From positions 105,756-169,755 of the forward strand of contig JAJEAD010000089.1 in the NCBI GenBank assembly GCA_022824305.1: a stretch of DNA of 64,000 nt, read 5' to 3'. The stretch comes from Gammaproteobacteria bacterium. GTDB lineage: Bacteria; Pseudomonadota; Gammaproteobacteria; HK1. Under the pieces are notes generated by a model that worked only from the letters and a program-made list of their open reading frames with translations, searched no databases and was not told the DNA's origin. Both the position numbers and the translations under genes were made by a program. Position 1 is the stretch's first letter. Each line of letters begins with the position of its first letter. Positions 57,494-64,000 of this stretch are shown here, one piece after another.

Positions 57494-58203
57494 CGACGCA
57501 GGCGGACTGCGCACGGCGCATCGCGGCGGAGGCGCTGGGCACCGCGGCGCTTCTCGCCACGGTGGTGGGTTCGGGAATCATGGGAGAGACCCTCTCCGGC
57601 GGCAACGTGGCCATCGCGCTGCTCGGAAACACGATTCCTACCGGCGCCATCCTGGTGGTCCTGATCATGGGGTTGGGGCCGGTTTCGGGCGCACACTTCA
57701 ATCCCGCGGTGACCCTCGCGTTTCTCGTGCGGCGGGAGATCGGCGTCGGCATGGCGGCCGCCTACATCCTGGCCCAGGTCGTCGGCGGGCTTGCGGGGAT
57801 GCTTGCCGCTCACGGGATGTTCGATCTGCCCTTGCTGCAGGTGGGGGTCAAGTCGAGGACCGGGACGGCGCAGTGGTTCTCGGAATGGGTCGCCACTTTC
57901 GGGCTGGTGAGCACGATCTTCTGCGTCCTGCGCTTTCGGGAGGCAGCGGTCCCGTGGGCCGTGGGTCTGTACATCACCGCCGCGTACTGGTTTACCGCCT
58001 CGACCTCCTTCGCCAATCCCGCGGTCACCCTCGCCCGAAGCTGGACCGACACCTTCTCCGGAATCGCGCCGCCCCACGCTCCGGCATTCATCGTCGCCCA
58101 GGCGGTGGGAGCGCTCTGCGCGGCGCTCGCCTGCGGCTGGCTGCTCGGACGACCCGGCCCCCTGCCCCGCCCGCCGGAAGGCTCGGCCGCGAGCGGTTCC
58201 TGA
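57490..58203 (+). CDS. MIP-family aquaglyceroporin (AqpS-like)
   Basis: The 237-residue channel has six membrane helices and two NPA half-helices (GAHFNPAVTLAFLVRRE and TSFANPAVTLARSW). Coupling to arsR recalls arsR-aqpS pairs, where the channel lets trivalent or methylated arsenicals out, but no arsC, arsH or arsM is visible here. General water or glycerol transport cannot be excluded. It converges with panB, 26 bases away. Confidence 0.88.
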   Translation: MTTQADCARRIAAEALGTAALLATVVGSGIMGETLSGGNVAIALLGNTIPTGAILVVLIMGLGPVSGAHFNPAVTLAFLVRREIGVGMAAAYILAQVVGGLAGMLAAHGMFDLPLLQVGVKSRTGTAQWFSEWVATFGLVSTIFCVLRFREAAVPWAVGLYITAAYWFTASTSFANPAVTLARSWTDTFSGIAPPHAPAFIVAQAVGALCAALACGWLLGRPGPLPRPPEGSAASGS

Positions 58204-58229
58204 GACCGAGTGCCGGCCGATCTCCCCGG

Positions 58230-59048
58230 CTAGGTATAGATGTGCTCCGGGCCCGGGTAGCGGCCGCTCCGCACATCTTCGATGAAGGTGCGCACGGCTT
58301 CGCTCACGCTCGCCGATCCGGCCAGGAAATCCCTGGAGAACTTGGGACGCTTTCCGGAGCTCACGCCGAGTATGTCGTGGAGGACGAGGATCTGGCCGTC
58401 GGTTGCGTCGCCGGCCCCGATTCCGATTACGGGAGCATCGACCGCCTCGGTGATGTTGCGGCCGACCTCACCGGGGACGCACTCCACGAGCAGGATGTCC
58501 GCCCCCGCCTGCTCGAGCTCGCGCGCCTGTGCGACGAGTCCCATCGCCTGGGAGCGGTCGCGTCCCTGGACGCGGAAGCCGCCGATCTTGTGGACCGTCT
58601 GCGGAGTCAGGCCGAAGTGCGCGCAGACCGGGACGCCGTTCTCCGAGAGGGCGGCGACGATGGGCGTCTGCTCCCGCGTCACCTCCACCTTGATGCACTC
58701 CGCCAGGCCCTCCTGCATGAGGCGGGCGCTGTTGCGCAGACCCTCCTCCACCGTGGTGTAGCTCATGAAAGGGAGATCCGCCATCAGCAGCGCGCGCGTG
58801 CGGGCGCGGGCGACGCTGCGACAGTGGTAGATCATGTCGTTCATGTGGACCGGCACCGTGGTGTCGTGCCCCTGAATGACCATGCCGAGCGAGTCGCCCA
58901 CCAGGATCACGTCGATTCCCGCGTCGCCCATGATCCGGGCGAAGGTGGCGTCGTAGGCGGTCAGGCAGGCGATCTTCTCGCCCCGGGTCTTCATGTCGCG
59001 CAGGCGGGCCGCGGTGACCTGTGGTGCCGGTGGGGCTTTTTCGCTCAT
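58230..59048 (-). CDS. panB: 3-methyl-2-oxobutanoate hydroxymethyltransferase
   Basis: PanB makes ketopantoate in coenzyme A synthesis. The 272-residue TIM-barrel protein has KIACLTAYDATFARIMGDAG, DVILVGDSLGMVIQGHDTTV, ADLPFMSYTTVEEGLRNSAR, KVEV, HFGLTPQTVHKIGGFRVQGR and VIGIGAGDATDGQILVLHD. The usual partner panC is not adjacent. Confidence 0.97.
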   Translation of the reverse strand: MSEKAPPAPQVTAARLRDMKTRGEKIACLTAYDATFARIMGDAGIDVILVGDSLGMVIQGHDTTVPVHMNDMIYHCRSVARARTRALLMADLPFMSYTTVEEGLRNSARLMQEGLAECIKVEVTREQTPIVAALSENGVPVCAHFGLTPQTVHKIGGFRVQGRDRSQAMGLVAQARELEQAGADILLVECVPGEVGRNITEAVDAPVIGIGAGDATDGQILVLHDILGVSSGKRPKFSRDFLAGSASVSEAVRTFIEDVRSGRYPGPEHIYT

Positions 59049-59185
59049 GGCAATCCGATCTCGGTCGAGTGCCGACTCTATAGGGACCCCGGCGTGGCGG
59101 TGTCAAGGTTCCGGCCTCGCTTGCGGCGAGGATTGCCGTGGCCCAGGATCGCCGGAGTCAGCGCGCCGGGGCCGCTTCGGGGAAC

Positions 59186-60181
59186 ATGATTCGGATGGAG
59201 ACGATCATCACGGTACAGGGGGCGAGCGGGGTGCACGACGTGCCCGGGCTCTCGAGCCTCGAGGGCGAAGCAACCTTGTGTTTTTCGCGCACCGAAGAGG
59301 ACCTGAAGGAGCTGATTCGGGACGCGGAGATCCTCCTCGGCTGGGACTTCCGCGCCCGGGCGCTCGAAGCGGCGTGGCCGGAGGCGCGCAGGCTGAAATG
59401 GATTCAGTGGAGCGGTGCGGGGGTCGACGCCCTCCTCTTTCCGGAGCTGGTGAAGAGCGAGGTGAGGGTCACCAATTCGCGCGGGGTCTTCGACCGTGCG
59501 ATGGCGGAGTACGTTCTCGGGCTGATCATCGCCTTCGTCAAGCACTTCCCCGAGACCTGGTCGTTTCAGTCCGAGCGCCGATGGCGGCATCGGCTCACCG
59601 ATACCGTCCATGGCAAGAAGGTTCTGGTCGTCGGCGCCGGCGGCATAGGCCGGAGCATCGCGCGACTTTGCGCCGGGGCCGGCATGCGGGTCTCCGGGGT
59701 GGGGCGAAGCGCGCGAAGCGCGGACGCCGACTTCGGCCGTGTCCACGCCTGCGAATCGTTGAACGAGGCGCTGCCGGAGGCCGATTTCGTGGTCGTTGCC
59801 GCCCCGCTCACGGCGGGCACCCGGGGGCTCTTTTCGGCAGAGCAGTTCCGTCACATGAAATCGACGGCCAGGTTCATCAACGTCGGTCGAGGGGCGATCG
59901 TCGACGAGAGCGCTCTCACCGCCGCGCTCGTAGACGGCCGGATTGGGGGTGCGGCCCTGGACGTGTTCGAAGAGGAGCCGTTGCCGGTCGAGAGCCCCCT
60001 CTGGTCGATGCCCAACGTGATCGTCTCTCCTCACATGTCGGGCGATTTCACCGGGTACGCGGACGCGCTCGCGGGGATCTTCCTCGAGAACTATCGCCGC
60101 TACCGGGCGGGAGAGCGCCTCGTGAACCTGGTCGACAAGGCGCTGGGATTCGTGCCCTCGCAGGCCGCGGGCTCGCCATGA
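59186..60181 (+). CDS. D-2-hydroxyacid dehydrogenase family protein
   Basis: This is an NAD(P)-dependent oxidoreductase of the GhrA/SerA superfamily; the substrate cannot be fixed. ATG 59186 (GGGG upstream) gives 331 residues. Features: WIQWSGAGVDALLFPEL, VTNSRGVFDRAMAEYVLGLI, Rossmann motif VLVVGAGGIGRSIARLCAGA, VNVGRGAIVDESALTAALVD, GGAALDVFEEEPLPVESPLW and catalytic His in VIVSPHMSGD. The catalytic Arg lies in INVGRG and Glu in FEEEP. It is divergent from panB. Confidence 0.9.
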   Translation: MIRMETIITVQGASGVHDVPGLSSLEGEATLCFSRTEEDLKELIRDAEILLGWDFRARALEAAWPEARRLKWIQWSGAGVDALLFPELVKSEVRVTNSRGVFDRAMAEYVLGLIIAFVKHFPETWSFQSERRWRHRLTDTVHGKKVLVVGAGGIGRSIARLCAGAGMRVSGVGRSARSADADFGRVHACESLNEALPEADFVVVAAPLTAGTRGLFSAEQFRHMKSTARFINVGRGAIVDESALTAALVDGRIGGAALDVFEEEPLPVESPLWSMPNVIVSPHMSGDFTGYADALAGIFLENYRRYRAGERLVNLVDKALGFVPSQAAGSP

Positions 60182-60217
60182 CCTGAAGGGCCGCGGCGCA
60201 CCGCGGCCCCGGCGGAC

Positions 60218-60832
60218 TCACCCTTCCAGAGTGGTGTTCATCCTCACCAGCTCGGCCAGCGTCCGGGCCCTCATCTTGTCCATCACGTGGGAGCGGTGCA
60301 CTTCGACCGTGCGCTGGCTCAAGCCCAGGTCGATGGCGATGACCTTGTTCGCCTTTCCCTGGATGACCATGTCCATCACCTCCCGCTCGCGCCGGGTGAG
60401 GGAGGAAACCCGCTCCGCGATGTCCTGCTTCGTTTCCTCCGCCTCCCTCCGCCTGCGGTTCTGCTCGATGGCGAGGTTGATGCGGTCGAGCAATTCCTGG
60501 TCGCGGAAGGGTTTCTGGATGAAATCCACCGCGCCACGCTTCATCGCCTCGACCGCCATGGGCACATCGCCATGCCCCGTGATGAACACGATGGGAAGCG
60601 AGGAGCCGCGCTCGTTCAGACGCTCCTGCAACTCCAGGCCGCTCATCCCCGGCATGCGTATGTCGAGCACGAGGCAGCCGCGCTGGGCGTTGTCGTAGAC
60701 GTCGAGAAAGGCGTGCGCGGAAGGATAGGTCGCGACATCGAGTCCCACCGAATCGATGAGGTCGCGCAGGGAATCGCGCACGGCATCGTCGTCGTCGACC
60801 ACGAAGATGGTCGGGGCGGAGGCATCGCTCAT
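60218..60832 (-). CDS. FixJ-family response regulator
   Basis: The 204-residue regulator has a canonical receiver (FVVDDDDAVRDSLRDLIDSV, phosphoacceptor Asp57 in LVLDIRMPGMSGLELQ, ITGHGDVPMAVEAMKRGAVD and KPF) and a LuxR-type HTH (LTRREREVMDMVIQGKANKV, GLSQRTVEVHRSHVMDKM). It overlaps the kinase gene by four bases and is its evident partner. Output genes are unknown; in other bacteria such pairs control microaerobic or redox genes, which would fit nirK. Confidence 0.93.
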   Translation of the reverse strand: MSDASAPTIFVVDDDDAVRDSLRDLIDSVGLDVATYPSAHAFLDVYDNAQRGCLVLDIRMPGMSGLELQERLNERGSSLPIVFITGHGDVPMAVEAMKRGAVDFIQKPFRDQELLDRINLAIEQNRRRREAEETKQDIAERVSSLTRREREVMDMVIQGKANKVIAIDLGLSQRTVEVHRSHVMDKMRARTLAELVRMNTTLEG

Positions 60833-62367
60833 ACGAGCGACTCCGTGGCCTTCGGCAGGCTGAAACGAAAGGTGACTCCCCGCTCGGGGTTGCGAGTGAA
60901 CCAGAATCGGCCGCCGTGAGCGCTGATGATGGAGTGGCTGATCGAAAGTCCCATGCCCATTCCCGCGACCTTGGTCGTGAAGAAAGGCTCGAAGAGGTGC
61001 TGTTCGTCCAGCTTGGTGATCCCGGTTCCGCGATCGCAGACCGAGACCTCCACGAAGTTCTCCGAGGCATCGGTGCGGACCATGAGCCGGCTCTCCTCCT
61101 TGGGCACCATGCCCATCGCATCGATGGCATTGCGCAGCAGGTTGAGGATGACCTGCTCTATCTGAACCGGATCCGCGAGCACGCAGCTCGGAGACTCCGT
61201 CAAGGAGACTTCAACCACGACATCGTGGATTCGGGCGTCGACCTCGGCCAGTCGCAGGCTTTCCCGCACGAGGTCATTGACATCCAGCAGCTCGCGCTGG
61301 CTTTCCCGCTTCTTGACGAGGTTGCGGAGGCGGCGCACCACCTCCCCGGCGCGCTGGGCCTGTTCGTCAATCTTGGTGAGCGATGCCGAGAGCTTCTCGC
61401 CGTCCAGCCGCCCTGCGCTCACCCGTCGGAACGCGGCATTCGTGTAGTTGGCGATCGCGGACAGCGGCTGATTGATCTCGTGCGCGATGCTCGCCGCCAT
61501 CTCTCCCATCACGTTCAACCGGTCAACGTGCGCAAGCCTCTCGCGGTGCTCGCGCGCTTCCTCCTCGGCCTGCATGCGTTCGGTGAGATCCTCGACCTGC
61601 ACCACGATCATGACCGGCCGTCCCTGCTCGTCGCGAACCACTCCGTTGTGCAGAACCACGTGCACTACCCTTCCATCCTTGTGCACGTAGCGCTTCTGAT
61701 AGGAGTAGGTATCCCCTTCCCCTCGAAGCGCCTCCTCCATCAGGGTCACCGTGAGCGGAAGATCGTCCGGGTAGGTGAAGTCGCGGAAGCTCATGCGCCC
61801 GATCTCGCGCTGGGCGTAGCCGAGCATCTTGCAAAACGAAGGATTGGCGCTGAGAACGACGCCGTCCAGACCGACGGTGGCGATGGGAATGGGAGCGTTC
61901 TCGATCGTCAGGCGCAGCTCTTCCTCTCGCTGCGTGAGGCGCCGCTCGATCGCCTTGCGTTCGCTGATGTCCCGGATGATGCCCACGAAACGAGGAACCT
62001 GTGCACGCACCTCGCCCACTGCCAGCTCGACCGGAAACGTGGTCCCGTCCCGGCGCCGTGCCACGAGCTCCCGGCTGTTGCCGACGAGATCCGGTTGTCG
62101 AGTGCGGAGATAGGAGACGAGGGAGCCTTCGTCCTCACTCGGACCGGGATCCGACATCAGCAGGTTGACGCTTCGCCCCATGACTTCCTCCGGGGAAAAG
62201 CCGAAGAGTCGCTCGGCGCTCGCGTTGAACCCTTCGATCTGTCCGTCGGCGTCCATGATCACGATGCCGTCCACCGCGGCGTCGAGCAGAGCGGAAAACT
62301 CCGCCTCGGTGAGTCGGGCCCGTTCGTCCGTGATCGATGGCCGCGTGCTGACGGTCTGCAGAGCCAT
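60829..62367 (-). CDS. FixL-like PAS sensor histidine kinase
   Basis: The 512-residue soluble kinase has two PAS/PAC units (ALLDAAVDGIVIMDADGQIE at about 25-145 and LRLTIENAPIPIATVGLDGV at about 150-275), a HisKA domain with the phosphoacceptor His296 in SIAHEINQPLSAIANYTNAA, and an HATPase domain (VILNLLRNAIDAMG, FEPFFTTKVAGMGMGLSISH). No membrane helices are evident, so it senses a cytoplasmic signal; heme binding by a PAS domain is not provable from the sequence read here. ATG 62367; fixJ-like partner immediately downstream. Confidence 0.92.
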   Translation of the reverse strand: MALQTVSTRPSITDERARLTEAEFSALLDAAVDGIVIMDADGQIEGFNASAERLFGFSPEEVMGRSVNLLMSDPGPSEDEGSLVSYLRTRQPDLVGNSRELVARRRDGTTFPVELAVGEVRAQVPRFVGIIRDISERKAIERRLTQREEELRLTIENAPIPIATVGLDGVVLSANPSFCKMLGYAQREIGRMSFRDFTYPDDLPLTVTLMEEALRGEGDTYSYQKRYVHKDGRVVHVVLHNGVVRDEQGRPVMIVVQVEDLTERMQAEEEAREHRERLAHVDRLNVMGEMAASIAHEINQPLSAIANYTNAAFRRVSAGRLDGEKLSASLTKIDEQAQRAGEVVRRLRNLVKKRESQRELLDVNDLVRESLRLAEVDARIHDVVVEVSLTESPSCVLADPVQIEQVILNLLRNAIDAMGMVPKEESRLMVRTDASENFVEVSVCDRGTGITKLDEQHLFEPFFTTKVAGMGMGLSISHSIISAHGGRFWFTRNPERGVTFRFSLPKATESLV

Positions 62368-62384
62368 TGGGTCGGGTTGGATCG

Positions 62385-63365
62385 CTAGGGTGTCGACGAA
62401 TCATCGCATGCGCTCCGGCCACATGCGAGGGCCAGGTCCTCCAGAGCCAGCCTCTCGTTCAGGTTGAATTGCCGGGAGAGTGCGGATCGGATCGCGAGGC
62501 AGGCATCGAGGAGGCGAAACCAGCCTGCCAGACTCGCCCTGGCGGCCAGCGAGCGGAGTTGGCCGGTGTCGGAGCCCCCCCGACCGGGCGCGGCGCGTAA
62601 CCGGATGGCGTCCTGAACGAGACCGGTCAGCCACCAGGAGGTCTCGTCCAGGCCGTGCCCGGCCCATCGCTCGGCAACCGACACGGGATCGGCGGCGCCC
62701 CGCATCAGGGACTCGAGATCGTCGCTCAAGCTGCCTCTGAGCGCGCGGCGTTCCCCGAGAGCCACGGCATGCAGCGGCGCGCCGTGGGCAAGAGCGAGCA
62801 GCTCGGCGGCCGTTGCCTCCGAGCCCGCCTGCTCCTCCAGCCAGGCAATCGCCTGCGGCGTGGGCGGACAGGGGAACGTGAGCGCCTGGCACCGGCTCCT
62901 GATGGTTGCCGGGAGCAGGCCGCTCCGGTCCGACACCAGCAGGAACACGGTGTCTCCGGGCGGCTCTTCCAGAGTCTTGAGAAGGGTGTTGGCCGCCGGT
63001 CGGTTCATTGCCTCCGCCGGTGCGATCACGACCGCCCGGCGACTTCCTCCGCTCGCGGTCAGGACTACGCGTCCGATCAGATCGCGGATCTGATCGATGA
63101 GTATCTGCTTGCGGTCTTCCGGGGGTTCGATGACGTGCAGATCGGGGTGAAGACCTCCCGCGGCGAGATGGCAGGACCTGCATTCGCCGCAGGCCTCTTC
63201 CTCGATCGGAGAGTGGCAGAGGAGCGCTCGAGCGAGACGTTGCGCAAAGCGCCGCTTGCCGGTGCCGGCCGGCCCCCGCAGCAGCAGGGCGTGAGGCACT
63301 CGCGCGCGTCCCTCGGGCGATCGCAGGCGAGCCCATTGCGCATCGTGCCAGGGAAGGCGGTCCAT
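62385..63365 (-). CDS. holB: DNA polymerase III delta' subunit
   Basis: Delta' is a clamp-loader subunit. ATG 63365 overlaps the tmk stop (TGATG) and gives 326 residues: MDRLPWHDAQWARL, HALLLRGPAGTGKRRFAQRL, the zinc-binding CGECRSCHLAAGGLHPDLH, IDQIRDLIGRV, and the sensor region MNRPAANTLLKTLEEPPGDT then LLPATIRSRCQ. The P-loop is better preserved than in E. coli HolB. The tmk-holB pairing is conserved. Confidence 0.95.
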   Translation of the reverse strand: MDRLPWHDAQWARLRSPEGRARVPHALLLRGPAGTGKRRFAQRLARALLCHSPIEEEACGECRSCHLAAGGLHPDLHVIEPPEDRKQILIDQIRDLIGRVVLTASGGSRRAVVIAPAEAMNRPAANTLLKTLEEPPGDTVFLLVSDRSGLLPATIRSRCQALTFPCPPTPQAIAWLEEQAGSEATAAELLALAHGAPLHAVALGERRALRGSLSDDLESLMRGAADPVSVAERWAGHGLDETSWWLTGLVQDAIRLRAAPGRGGSDTGQLRSLAARASLAGWFRLLDACLAIRSALSRQFNLNERLALEDLALACGRSACDDSSTP

Positions 63366-63997
63366 CACGCCATCAAATGCTCCACCGCGCGGCGAATCGC
63401 GGCGGAGGTGGCCGAAGGCGACTCGCTCGCGTCGATGATGCGGTAGCGCTCGGGCGCCTCGCGAGCCCGTTCGAGATAGGTTGCGCGTACCCGCTCGAAG
63501 AAGGCGCTGCCTTCCCGCTCGAATCGATCCGCACTGCGGCCTCGGATTCGGGCCTGACCCGTGGATACCGGCAGATCCAGCAGCAGCGTGAGATCGGGCC
63601 GCAGCTCGCCCTGCACCCAATCCTCCAGCACCGCGATGCGCGCCGACCCGATGCGGCGTCCCGCCCCCTGATAGGCGAAGGTGGCATCGGTGAATCGATC
63701 GCACACCACCCAGCGGCCCCGCTGCAGGGCGGGCCGGATCACCTTCTCGATATGTTCCGCGCGAGCCGCGAACACCAGGAGCAGCTCGGCGTCCTTGCCC
63801 AGAGAGCGGTAGGCGGGATCCAGGAGCAGAGCTCTGATGGCTTCCGCTTCCGGTGTGCCGCCGGGCTCCCGGGTGGCGATTGCATCGATGCCGGACCTGG
63901 CCAACGCCTCGACGAGGGGAGCGACCTGCGTGGACTTCCCTGCGCCTTCTATGCCCTCCAGAGTGATGAATCGTCCCCTTTGTCCGCCGGTGTCCAC
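63365..63997 (-). CDS. tmk: Thymidylate kinase
   Basis: Tmk phosphorylates dTMP to dTDP. The 210 residues include the P-loop RFITLEGIEGAGKSTQVAPL, the DR(Y/F/H) motif WVVCDRFTDATFAYQGAGRR and the lid RIRGRSADRFEREGSAFFE. The start is GTG 63997, three bases from the window end; the protein already begins at the normal family N-terminus, so little or nothing is missing. Confidence 0.95.
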   Translation of the reverse strand: MDTGGQRGRFITLEGIEGAGKSTQVAPLVEALARSGIDAIATREPGGTPEAEAIRALLLDPAYRSLGKDAELLLVFAARAEHIEKVIRPALQRGRWVVCDRFTDATFAYQGAGRRIGSARIAVLEDWVQGELRPDLTLLLDLPVSTGQARIRGRSADRFEREGSAFFERVRATYLERAREAPERYRIIDASESPSATSAAIRRAVEHLMA

Positions 63998-64000
63998 GTT

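Overview
The window is a GC-rich, densely packed piece of a gammaproteobacterial chromosome. The evidence is conserved gene order: rimP-nusA-infB-rbfA-truB-rpsO-pnp; the lolC/lolD-comEC-exbBD-lpxK-kdsB cell-envelope block; infA-bpt-aat-(GNAT)-trxB divergent from ftsK-lolA-rarA-serS; and a regulator-uvrC-pgsA-tRNA-Gly-tRNA-Cys-tRNA-Leu cluster laid out like E. coli uvrY-uvrC-pgsA-glyW-cysT-leuZ. Lipid A and Kdo genes indicate a Gram-negative envelope. A Cu nitrite reductase, an ATP sulfurylase of the homo-oligomeric type and a FixL/FixJ-like pair suggest a respiratory organism with partial denitrification and perhaps sulfur oxidation. The species cannot be named from the sequence.

Layout. 1-3.3 kb: divergent glycine betaine/proline ABC transporter genes (a tandem-duplicated permease cut by the left edge, and its ATPase). 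3.4-12.6 kb: transcription, translation and RNA-turnover operon behind a leader with two intrinsic-terminator-like hairpins. 12.7-20.6 kb, minus strand: sdhCDAB-sdhE, a double phytanoyl-CoA-dioxygenase-like protein, ygfZ and a YheT-type hydrolase; sdhA carries a one-base frameshift. 20.6-25.3 kb: an accessory patch with an integrase remnant, a NYN-domain gene, a truncated hicA with intact hicB, nirK-nirV, a 178-bp foldback element and a small SDHAF4/DUF1674 gene. 25.4-37.1 kb, plus strand: ygfX-like gene, DinG/YoaA helicase, tsaB, lolC/lolD, comEC, exbBD, lpxK, kdsB and a phosphatase. 37.2-41.2 kb, minus: infA, bpt, aat, an acyltransferase and trxB. 41.6-47.3 kb, plus: ftsK, lolA, rarA, serS. 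47.4-50.9 kb: small membrane protein, BI-1 family protein, tRNA-Ser with a truncated toxin/antitoxin module at its 3' side, a secreted nuclease and a DUF2237 protein. 51.1-55.2 kb: a GacA/UvrY-like regulator with a degenerate receiver, uvrC, pgsA and three tRNAs. 55.8-64 kb: sat, arsR-aquaglyceroporin, panB, a D-2-hydroxyacid dehydrogenase, fixJ-fixL, holB and tmk.

The most striking item is the tRNA-Leu(UAA) gene at 54912-55242. Its anticodon loop is interrupted by a 247-nt insertion with the landmarks of a group I self-splicing intron resembling the Azoarcus tRNA-Ile intron. Other notable items are the tandem dioxygenase whose second half has lost the iron-binding Asp, the Asn-for-Asp receiver next to uvrC with three 11-bp-phased direct repeats upstream, the foldback element between nirK and a succinate dehydrogenase assembly factor, and two toxin genes that have lost their 5' ends.
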